The notes under the pieces were generated by a model. It did no database searches, was not told the DNA's origin, and worked only from the letters and a program-made list of their open reading frames with translations. A program made the translations under genes and the position numbers. A stretch of DNA of 9,122 nucleotides from positions 1-9,122 of the forward strand of contig CAUZEO010000216.1 in the NCBI GenBank assembly GCA_963578625.1, given 5' to 3'. The stretch is from CAUZEO01 sp963578625. Lineage in GTDB: Bacteria; Verrucomicrobiota; Kiritimatiellia; SLOV01. Shown here one piece after another: positions 1-5,178 of the stretch (positions are counted from its first letter, which is position 1; every line of letters begins with the position of its first letter).

Positions 1-305
1 GGACGATGATGCTTCAAGTAGAACTCTACTGCTTCCAGTACCGGAATCGTCCCAAGGAGTTTTCTTGCCTCCACAAATTCGATTCTGTCCCGGTCAGTGA
101 TATCGAATGCAGCGGCACCAATGTTTTGTGCTTCGATTCCCTTTAGTTCGCAGAATGTCTTTGCCTCGGAAATCTTGGAGAAGCATTTTCGTTCCCGCTG
201 GCCGTGACTGCACACGTCCGCCATGAACGAGTTTTCACCTATCTGGCGAATATTGAATCCGGCGTGGTTCGTGACCTTGTACTTGCGGCGACTTCGCTTT
301 TTCAT
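1..305 (-). CDS. Probable tyrosine recombinase/integrase, N-terminal part (gene runs off the left edge)
   Basis: An open reading frame starts at ATG 305-303 and stays open to base 1, giving 101 codons with no stop. An AAGAAGG ribosome-binding site (complement of 313-319) lies 7 bases before the ATG, which supports this start. The protein begins with a very basic stretch (MKKRSRRKYKV), then a small beta-rich part with two cysteines, then a helical segment ending in EARKLLGTIPVLEAVEFYLKHH. A helix of the form 'A..LL...g..l.eAv.fYl.h' is what I associate with the linker before the SAM-like DNA-binding domain of integrases from Verrucomicrobia-type genomes. The catalytic R..HxxR..Y domain would lie outside the window, so the family call is inference. 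Position supports it: the gene starts 114 bases from a truncated tRNA-Cys end and reads away from it, as integrase genes of tRNA-inserted elements often do. A basic DNA-binding regulator is the main alternative. Confidence 0.6.
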   Translation of the reverse strand, partial: MKKRSRRKYKVTNHAGFNIRQIGENSFMADVCSHGQRERKCFSKISEAKTFCELKGIEAQNIGAAAFDITDRDRIEFVEARKLLGTIPVLEAVEFYLKHHR

Positions 306-364
306 CGGCCTACCTTCTTTGCGAGATAATGCGACTCGGTGCGTACACACGCAAATATACGTAT

Positions 365-383
365 AGTGTCAATAAAGTGTCAA
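365..383. repeat. Short direct repeat AGTGTCAA x2 near the element end
   Basis: The octamer AGTGTCAA occurs at 365-372 and again at 376-383, an 11-base period, so both copies face the same side of the helix. They lie in a very AT-rich tract (17 G/C in the 60 bases 361-420) between the integrase start and the tRNA-derived attachment site. In tRNA-inserted elements this is where integrase arm-type or excisionase sites, and the integrase promoter, normally lie. The repeat is seen directly; its role is inferred. Confidence 0.4.
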
Positions 384-418
384 CCAATGGAAAAATAAGA
401 GTAAAAACGCTAATATTT

Positions 419-468
419 GAGGTTTGCAAAACCTGTATTCACCGGTTCGATCCCGGTCCGCGCCTCCA
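419..468 (+). other. Truncated tRNA-Cys(GCA) 3' half: attachment site of an integrated element
   Basis: The 3' half of a tRNA can be folded here. Anticodon stem 419-423/431-435 pairs at four of five positions (the outermost is G-G) around the loop TTGCAAA, with anticodon GCA at 426-428. A 5-base variable loop (436-440) follows, then a perfect T-arm 441-445/453-457 around loop TTCGATC, acceptor 3' strand CCGCGCC (458-464), discriminator T and encoded CCA (466-468), followed by a T6 run. The GCA anticodon and the GCGCC-T-CCA end fit tRNA-Cys. Upstream bases are AT-rich and contain no D-arm and no GGCGCGG 5' acceptor strand, so this is not a functional tRNA gene. A displaced tRNA 3' end beside an integrase gene is what site-specific integration into the tRNA gene leaves at the far end of an element. 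The mismatch at the first stem base suggests that identity with the intact gene begins near 420. Confidence 0.8.
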
Positions 469-516
469 TTTTTTATCCCCCTCCGTAATCGTTCTTATCC
501 ACGACAATTTTTCTGC

Positions 517-542
517 CACGGAGAGGCACGGAGCACACGGAG
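517..542. repeat. CACGGAG heptamer cluster (three copies), dispersed-repeat type
   Basis: CACGGAG occurs at 517-523, 527-533 and 536-542, with start-to-start spacing of 10 and 9 bases. About 70 bases on, the tract CGTGTCTTTCGTGGTTC (614-630) is close to the complementary style of the same repeat (CTCCGTG/TTCGTGG). Strings of 'CACGGAG' with 'CCGTG...GTGG' partners are familiar to me as intergenic repeats scattered in many environmental bacterial genomes, including planctomycete and verrucomicrobial ones. No open frame or transposase accompanies it. Copy number elsewhere in this genome cannot be judged from the window. Confidence 0.5.
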
Positions 543-695
543 TGACCAAAAATTCCCTCCGTTTTATTCATTACCTTTTGTTCAAAGTCCGCTTGGTTGC
601 GGAGACTCGATTTCGTGTCTTTCGTGGTTCAATTTCTTCATTTAGGTCTCAATGTTTCGGGTCAATTTTTTCTGTTGAGCCTGTGAGTCGCCGAT

Positions 696-716
696 CGGAA
701 GTCTTGGCGACTTCCG
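696..716. repeat. Hairpin CGGAAGTC-TTGGC-GACTTCCG directly after the SDR stop codon
   Basis: A perfect 8-bp inverted repeat (696-703 with 709-716) surrounds a 5-base loop. A second, competing inverted repeat AGTCGCC (686-692) with GGCGACT (706-712) overlaps it, so the region can fold two ways. It begins one base past the stop codon of the minus-strand dehydrogenase (717-719). On that strand it could end transcription or protect the 3' end, but no T-run follows either stem, so it is not a standard intrinsic terminator. A REP-like palindromic repeat is an equally good reading. Confidence 0.5.
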
Positions 717-1469
717 CTACCGCGCCAGAAGACCGCCATCTACCACCAGGTCACTGCCGGTGATAAACGATGCCTCTTCGCTCGCAAGAAAGGCCACGGC
801 GCTGGCTACTTCTTCCGCCCTTGCCACGCGTCCGAGGATGTGTAATTCGTCAATCTTTCTCTTTTCCTCGTCCCGGTTCGGTCCAAACGAATCCAGATAG
901 TCGGAAAATGCTTTTGTTAGCACGTAGCTGGGGCAAACCGCGTTGACCCGGATATTCTCCTTGCCCAGGTCCAGGGCCCAGCACTTGGTGAGTCCCCGAA
1001 TCGCAAACTTGGTCATGTTGTAGGTGGCGCAGTTCTCCTCGGCTACAAACCCACTCGTCGAAGAAATATTGACGATGGTGCCTCCTCCATTTTCTCGAAG
1101 CTGCCCTACCAGGTGATGCGCTGCCCGTGATGTCCCCCGGATATTTACCTGGCAACTCTGCTCAATCTCCTCAACCGAAGCATCCACACCCTTCAACACA
1201 AACACCGCCGCATTGTTTACCAGGATACTGGCGGGTCCCAGCCTTTGCCGGACCGCTTCCGCTGCCTCCTTGATGGTCTCATCCTGTGTGAGTTCCACGT
1301 GAAAAAAGTGGACCTGGCCACCCCATTCCGCGGCCAACTCCGATCCCGGTTCCACCCGATCCCACGCGGCGACGCGGCACCCTTCCTTCGCCAGGCGTCT
1401 GACCACGGCCTCCCCCACGCCGTTACAGCCACCCGTTACTACGGCTATTTTATCTCTTAGACCTTTCAT
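717..1469 (-). CDS. Short-chain dehydrogenase/reductase, NAD(H)-type, 250 aa
   Basis: This is a classical short-chain dehydrogenase of normal length (250 aa). In order: the Rossmann cofactor loop TGGCNGVG (residues 12-19, TGxxxGxG); Asp37 at the end of the second strand, which usually means NAD(H) rather than NADP(H); NNAA (85-88); helix Asn109; catalytic Ser at about 137; Tyr150 and Lys154 (YNMTK); and the C-terminal end VVDGG typical of the family. It should oxidise a hydroxyl, or reduce a keto group, on a small cytoplasmic substrate; the name of the substrate cannot be read. The start at 1469 puts TGxxxGxG at the usual distance from the N-terminus, although the best ribosome-binding sequence (TAAAGGA, complement of 1484-1490) is 14 bases away, longer than usual. 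The gene diverges from the five-gene plus-strand operon, so shared regulation and a shared pathway are likely. A hairpin sits at its 3' end. Confidence 0.92.
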   Translation of the reverse strand: MKGLRDKIAVVTGGCNGVGEAVVRRLAKEGCRVAAWDRVEPGSELAAEWGGQVHFFHVELTQDETIKEAAEAVRQRLGPASILVNNAAVFVLKGVDASVEEIEQSCQVNIRGTSRAAHHLVGQLRENGGGTIVNISSTSGFVAEENCATYNMTKFAIRGLTKCWALDLGKENIRVNAVCPSYVLTKAFSDYLDSFGPNRDEEKRKIDELHILGRVARAEEVASAVAFLASEEASFITGSDLVVDGGLLAR

Positions 1470-1540
1470 GGTGCTATCATTTATCCTTTATTTGCGATGT
1501 CACTCCGTACGGTGGTGCGATACAAGAAAGGAATTAAACG
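1470..1540. promoter_or_regulatory. Divergent intergenic region with candidate operator
   Basis: These 71 bases must carry the promoters for both the dehydrogenase (leftwards) and the five-gene operon (rightwards). A perfect palindrome CCGTACGG lies at 1505-1512, flanked by the direct repeat TGCGAT at 1493-1498 and 1516-1521, 23 bases apart, about two helical turns. That arrangement would suit a dimeric regulator, but no regulator gene is in the window. I see no convincing -35/-10 pair. The rightward gene has a clear ribosome-binding site, AAGGA at 1528-1532, 8 bases before its ATG. Confidence 0.35.
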
Positions 1541-1858
1541 ATGGCATTCAAACTCCGCTTCGTGCAACGTTTTCGCGCAGAAAATGAAGAAGCCTTCATG
1601 GATCTGGAAAAACAATTCGCGGCACTTGAGAGAAACAATCCGGCGTTTCCGGAAGGCAGACGTTATCGTCCGTATATCGGGCGCGAACCCACCAATACAC
1701 TGATCTGGGAATGTGAATTTCCCACGCTGGACAAAGTCACTGCAGCTTTACAAGTGATTGAGGCCAGTTCCGATCACGATTCTTTGCTGGGAAAAGCAAA
1801 GGACATCGCATTCTATGAAGACGGCTATGTGGAAATTTACAAATCGGTTGATGCATGA
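1541..1858 (+). CDS. Small alpha/beta protein, possibly NIPSNAP-like/dimeric ferredoxin-like fold, 105 aa
   Basis: The start is well supported by AAGGA (1528-1532) spaced 8 bases from the ATG. The protein is soluble, with no signal peptide or membrane segment. It has the rhythm of a ferredoxin-like alpha/beta domain: strand (FKLRFVQRF), a long charged helix with LEKQFAALE, a strand (TLIWECEF), a second helix (LDKVTAALQVIEAS) and a final strand (GYVEIYKS). That pattern occurs in NIPSNAP and related dimeric alpha/beta-barrel proteins, but I recognise no signature, so the family is a guess. It opens the operon and its stop overlaps the next start (ATGA at 1855-1858). Possible roles include a small mutarotase/isomerase-like or substrate-sensing subunit. 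The sampled lines are AT-rich (27 and 24 G/C of 60) compared with the two genes that follow. Confidence 0.75.
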   Translation: MAFKLRFVQRFRAENEEAFMDLEKQFAALERNNPAFPEGRRYRPYIGREPTNTLIWECEFPTLDKVTAALQVIEASSDHDSLLGKAKDIAFYEDGYVEIYKSVDA

Positions 1859-3009
1859 ATGATTTGAAAGATGGAGGAGGCTTCGGGATTCTTAATCCTG
1901 GGTTGACTCCTCTCCATGATAGACTAAGGGAGGCCTTGGATGAGCGCGGAATCCGCCAGGCTCTTCTGTGCCACCCCGAGTCGGTCGCACATCTCGCCGG
2001 GTACAGTCATCCGGTCGAGGATTGGCCGGTCGCGGACCCATACCTCGGCGGCCCGGCGATCCTGGCGTTATTGTCCTCGACCACTACGCTTGTCATGGCC
2101 GACGTGTACCGGAAGCACGCCCGCACCGCCGGCGTGAGTCAGACGACCTATCGCTCGTATGACATTCATCGCCCGCCCGATCCCGCAGGCGAGCTGAGGC
2201 AGGTCTTGAGCGAGATCGGGCTTGAGCCGGGTCCGGTGGGCGTTGAGGCCCACTTCCTTCCCGCGTACCTTGCCGACGCGCTCAAGACCAGCTCCCATGA
2301 ACTTGTTCCGATCGATGAGCTTGTCATCGCCGCCCGCCGACGCAAGCTGCCGATCGAAATCGAGGCGATTCGACGGGCGAGTGAACTCGCCGACGTCGTT
2401 CAGAGCGCGGTGAGGGAACACGCCGCGGCGGGTCAGAGCGAGGCCGAGCTTGCGGGACTCGCGCAGTCGGCGATGTATCACCAGGCTGGCCGCCGGGTCC
2501 CGGCGGTCCTTCACCTGACCGCGGGCCTGGGGACACAGACCGGGGGCGCCGAACCCACGGGCAACACCCTTTGCGAGGGAGACATCGTGCTCACCGACAC
2601 GTCTCCGTGGATTGAGGGCGCCTGGTCGGATACCTGCAGCGTGGTTATCGTCGGCCAAGCCAACGCCGAGCAGAGAAAAATGTTCGATGCCGTCCGGCGC
2701 GCTCTGGATCTCGCAATCGGTCTCTGCCGTCCTGGTGCGATCGCGTGCGAAGTCGATCGCGCGGTGCGCGAGTCTTTGTCCGATTGGGGTCCGGCCTATC
2801 CCCACCACACCGGCCACGCCATTGGGGCGGCATGGTCGGAAGAACCGCGAATCGTCCCGTACGAACAATTGCAAATCGAGGAGGATATGGTATTCGCCGT
2901 CGAGCCGGCGATCTACCGCCCCGGCTGGGGCGGGATGCGGCTCGAGGACGTTTTCATTGTTCGGGCATCGGGAAACGAGCTGCTCACCCACTTCGAGCAC
3001 GGAATTTAA
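1855..3009 (+). CDS. M24 family metallopeptidase (Xaa-Pro aminopeptidase/creatinase-type), 384 aa
   Basis: This is a two-domain M24 protein of typical length. Residues about 18-155 form the creatinase-like N-terminal domain and 160-380 the 'pita-bread' catalytic domain. All five expected metal ligands can be placed: Asp248 (VLTD), Asp259 (AWSD), His321 of HHTGH (317-321), Glu350 (FAVEP) and Glu364 (MRLED); His317 fits the proton-shuttle position. It should therefore bind two metals and hydrolyse a C-N bond, as in Xaa-Pro dipeptidases and aminopeptidase P. Creatinase relatives share the fold, so the substrate may be a non-peptide amide. It is cytoplasmic (no signal peptide). It starts in an ATGA overlap with the small upstream gene and ends 4 bases before the enolase-superfamily gene. 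The first roughly 20 codons are AT-richer than the rest (28 G/C in 1861-1920 against 38 in 1921-1980 and 43 in 2461-2520). Confidence 0.9.
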   Translation: MNDLKDGGGFGILNPGLTPLHDRLREALDERGIRQALLCHPESVAHLAGYSHPVEDWPVADPYLGGPAILALLSSTTTLVMADVYRKHARTAGVSQTTYRSYDIHRPPDPAGELRQVLSEIGLEPGPVGVEAHFLPAYLADALKTSSHELVPIDELVIAARRRKLPIEIEAIRRASELADVVQSAVREHAAAGQSEAELAGLAQSAMYHQAGRRVPAVLHLTAGLGTQTGGAEPTGNTLCEGDIVLTDTSPWIEGAWSDTCSVVIVGQANAEQRKMFDAVRRALDLAIGLCRPGAIACEVDRAVRESLSDWGPAYPHHTGHAIGAAWSEEPRIVPYEQLQIEEDMVFAVEPAIYRPGWGGMRLEDVFIVRASGNELLTHFEHGI

Positions 3010-3013
3010 TGTC

Positions 3014-4138
3014 ATGACTGCGATCACCGCCATACGCGCAACGCCGATCAGTATCCCCCTCGAGGCGGCCTATGAGTGGAGTGGCGGAAACTACGGCGGA
3101 TTTTCACGCACGATCGTCGAAATCGAGGTGTCCGACGGCGCTGTCGGTCTCGGGGAATCGCCTTCATCCGCCGATGCGGTGCTCATCAACTCAATGTTCG
3201 CCCAGCTCCTCATCGGCGCTAATCCGTATGACCTCATCGACTGCGAGCGCCGCTGCCTGCCCGACGCCCGCGCTTTGCGATCGCTCGGCGACTTTTCGGC
3301 GCTGCACGCTTTCACCGGCATCGAGATCGCCTTGTGGGACGTCGTCGGGAAGCTGGAAGGACGGTCGGTTTCCAGTCTGCTCGGAGGACGCATTCGAAAT
3401 GCAGCGCCGTTCACGGAATACTTCGCGTTCCGCGATGGTCGCGAGCAATCGCCGGTGGATGTGGCGAACTACTGCGCAGGGATGGTGGAGCGCTACGGAG
3501 CCGTTCGTTTCGAAGGCAAGGTCGGCGCGCGGGATCTGGAAACCGAGGTCGCCATGGTCCGCGAAATACGAGCGGCAGTCGGCGATGAGACACCGGTGCG
3601 TATCGATGCCAACATGGCCTGGACGACGGGGGAAGCCCGCGTGGCGTTACGGAGATTCGAAGAACTCAACGTCGTCTCCATCGAGGAGCCGGTTGCCACG
3701 CTGCAGGAACTGGCACGCCTCCGCTCGACGACTACGATTGGCTTTTCGACCCACTGCGCGAATCTCCGGGAGGGCGTTGCCCTCGGGGTGCCGGATGCGT
3801 TCGTGGTCCATTTCGGAATGTTCGGCGGGATTCGCCGGACCGCGAACTTCGTCGCCGCCTGCGCGGAGTTCGGGATCAGCGTCTGGTTCAAGAGCCCGGA
3901 TGCGGGGGTGGCAACCGCCGCACAACTTCAGTTGGTCGCGGCGGTCGAAGAGCTGTCAGAACCGAGCCAGACCCTGCTGCGTTGGCACGCCGACGAGGTG
4001 ATTGCCGAGGGCTGCTTTGTGCCGCAGGCCGGCAGTGTCACGATCCCGGACGAGCCCGGGCTCGGCGTGACACTCGATCCGGCGGCGCTGGCGCGATGCC
4101 ATGATCGCTATGTGAAACACGGAAACCTGGAATCGTGA
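3014..4138 (+). CDS. Enolase-superfamily protein, glucarate-dehydratase/mandelate-racemase type, 374 aa
   Basis: The start is ATG 3014, 4 bases after the M24 stop; the frame is open far upstream, but that part overlaps the M24 gene. An N-terminal capping domain (about 1-130, with the ALWDVVGK helix at 106-113) precedes a TIM barrel. Metal ligands Asp198 (RIDAN) and Glu224 (SIEEP) are clear. The tail (GSVTIPDEPGLGV, about 340-352, then a helix to YVKHG) resembles the end of glucarate dehydratase as I remember it, and members of that group abstract a proton beside a carboxylate and lose water. The active site departs from the textbook form: the KxK motif reads E167-G168-K169, the third-ligand region reads GFSTH (243-247), and WFKS (291-294) occupies the place where glucarate dehydratase has its catalytic His. 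The reaction is therefore uncertain. The context of dehydrogenase, aldo/keto reductase and exported hydrolase supports a sugar-acid role. It overlaps the next gene by GTGA. Confidence 0.85.
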   Translation: MTAITAIRATPISIPLEAAYEWSGGNYGGFSRTIVEIEVSDGAVGLGESPSSADAVLINSMFAQLLIGANPYDLIDCERRCLPDARALRSLGDFSALHAFTGIEIALWDVVGKLEGRSVSSLLGGRIRNAAPFTEYFAFRDGREQSPVDVANYCAGMVERYGAVRFEGKVGARDLETEVAMVREIRAAVGDETPVRIDANMAWTTGEARVALRRFEELNVVSIEEPVATLQELARLRSTTTIGFSTHCANLREGVALGVPDAFVVHFGMFGGIRRTANFVAACAEFGISVWFKSPDAGVATAAQLQLVAAVEELSEPSQTLLRWHADEVIAEGCFVPQAGSVTIPDEPGLGVTLDPAALARCHDRYVKHGNLES

Positions 4139-5178
4139 AATATTCCGTATTACCGAACGTTGAAAAAGAACTGAGTGTTATTTGCCTGGGGACGGGAAAT
4201 TACGGTTCGGGGATTTCACCGTCAGATTCGTTCAGACTCCTCGATCGGTTTGCGGAGCTCGGAGGCACGTTCATCGACACCGCCCACGTCTACGGAGCGT
4301 GGGATCCTTCCGGCTACAACGGCGGCTACGGCAACAGTGAAAAGGTGATCGGTGAGTGGCTCGCGAAAACGGGCATGCACAAAAACATTGCCGTCGGCAC
4401 AAAGGGCGCACATCCCGATCTTGAGACGGGAACTTCCCGTATGAACCCCGAAGATATCAACGCTCATATCTCTGAGAGTCTTCAGAGATTGAAGATTGAT
4501 TCCATTGATCTGTACTGGGTCCACAAGGATGAGCCGTCTATTCCTGCGGACGAGATCCTGGGGATGTTGGCCGGGCATGTTGCCGCCGGACGGATCAAGG
4601 CCATCGGCTGCTCCAACTGGAGCATTCGACGCCAGAAAGAGGCGGCCGAGGCGGCGCTTGCACTCGGGCTCCCGGGGTTTGTTGCCAGCCAGGTCGGTTG
4701 GTCCCTGGCCAGGGCAAACCCGTCAGTTCCGGGCATCGATCCAGCTGACATGCTGTATATGGATCCCGATATGTTCCGGTTCCATGTGGAGACGGACCTC
4801 CCTGCGGCGGCATACAGTTCGCAGGCATGCGGCTTCTTCGCCCAAAAGTATGACGGGCTTGATTTTGAGGCGCCCGACTTTCCGATCCGTAATCTTTCGG
4901 CCAGGTATGGAAACGATCTGAACAGCACCAGGCGCAAAGCGACCATCGAAGTTGCCCGACAGAAAAACTGCTCCGCCAATCAGTTAGCTCTTGCCTGGAT
5001 CAACCATCACGCCTTCCCCGCCTTTCCAATCGCCGGCCCCAACTCGCACGAACAGATGGAGGATACGATGAGAGCTGCTGAATTTGAGCTGACGGACGAA
5101 GAATTCAAGAGAATCACGATCTGCCCGGAAGGGATGTCGGCCTACCCGGTCACCAATCCGGAGGACGGTCCATGTTGA
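4135..5178 (+). CDS. Aldo/keto reductase, 347 aa, GTG start
   Basis: The catalytic tetrad of the superfamily is complete: Asp48 and Tyr53 (FIDTAHVYG), Lys90 (VGTKG) and His130 (YWVHKD). The N-terminal LGTGNYG, the mid-barrel GCSNWS (about 158-163) and the C-terminal IAGPNSHEQ (cofactor phosphate-binding region) are in the expected order, so NAD(P)H-dependent reduction or oxidation of a carbonyl/hydroxyl in the cytoplasm is expected. The length suits the 'long' AKR types that act on sugars and related aldehydes. The start is GTG at 4135 inside a GTGA overlap with the enolase-superfamily stop, and the residues from the second codon on (KYSVLPN) fit an AKR N-terminus, so coupling rather than a strong ribosome-binding site likely drives initiation. 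The 3' end overlaps the next gene by 7 bases. The substrate is unknown. Confidence 0.93.
   Translation: MKYSVLPNVEKELSVICLGTGNYGSGISPSDSFRLLDRFAELGGTFIDTAHVYGAWDPSGYNGGYGNSEKVIGEWLAKTGMHKNIAVGTKGAHPDLETGTSRMNPEDINAHISESLQRLKIDSIDLYWVHKDEPSIPADEILGMLAGHVAAGRIKAIGCSNWSIRRQKEAAEAALALGLPGFVASQVGWSLARANPSVPGIDPADMLYMDPDMFRFHVETDLPAAAYSSQACGFFAQKYDGLDFEAPDFPIRNLSARYGNDLNSTRRKATIEVARQKNCSANQLALAWINHHAFPAFPIAGPNSHEQMEDTMRAAEFELTDEEFKRITICPEGMSAYPVTNPEDGPC
5160..5165 (+). promoter_or_regulatory. Strong ribosome-binding site GGAGGA for the exported 454-aa protein
   Basis: GGAGGA lies inside the end of the aldo/keto reductase gene, 6 bases before ATG 5172. It fixes the start of the exported protein and shows that this last operon gene has its own strong initiation signal, unlike the M24, enolase-superfamily and aldo/keto reductase genes, whose starts rely mainly on overlap. 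Confidence 0.7.

Larger units (their letters stand above)
469..716. other. Non-coding chromosomal flank, 248 bases
   Basis: I see no supportable gene. The stretch starts with T6 straight after the tRNA CCA (a plausible remnant of the tRNA terminator), then holds a cluster of CACGGAG repeats, a partner-like tract CGTGTCTTTCGTGGTTC (614-630), and a hairpin abutting the stop codon of the next gene. If 419-468 is the displaced tRNA end, this is the original DNA downstream of tRNA-Cys. Short open frames crossing it span the tRNA remnant and the hairpin, and have no family resemblance or ribosome-binding site I can identify. Confidence 0.6.

Noticed and set aside
394..468. Functional full-length tRNA-Cys gene
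   Set aside because: The 26 bases upstream of the anticodon arm are AT-rich and contain no D-arm and no GGCGCGG acceptor partner.
517..542. CRISPR array
   Set aside because: The repeats are 7 bases with 2-3-base gaps; there are no spacers and no cas-like genes.
329..763. 144-codon plus-strand frame and the shorter 424-645 frame
   Set aside because: They run through the tRNA remnant, the CACGGAG repeats and into the dehydrogenase 3' end, without a ribosome-binding site or family resemblance.
1470..1540. Riboswitch or sigma-70 promoter assignment
   Set aside because: The space is too short for a structured leader, and no -35/-10 pair with normal spacing could be defended; only the repeat symmetry is reported.
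2612..3013. Upstream extension of the enolase-superfamily frame (open from an ATG at 2612)
   Set aside because: It overlaps the catalytic domain of the M24 gene in another frame, and its residues are the Arg/Pro/Ser-rich type expected of a GC-rich shadow frame; the enolase N-terminus fits ATG 3014.
2068..3033. 321-codon minus-strand open frame
   Set aside because: It lies antisense to the M24 gene, which has all five metal ligands; the antisense product has no recognisable motif.
3014..4138. Dipeptide epimerase, suggested by the adjacent M24 peptidase-type gene
   Set aside because: It lacks the KxK pair, the DES-type third ligand and the opposite-face KxG/KxD pattern of that group, while the C-terminal PGLGV segment fits the glucarate-dehydratase side.
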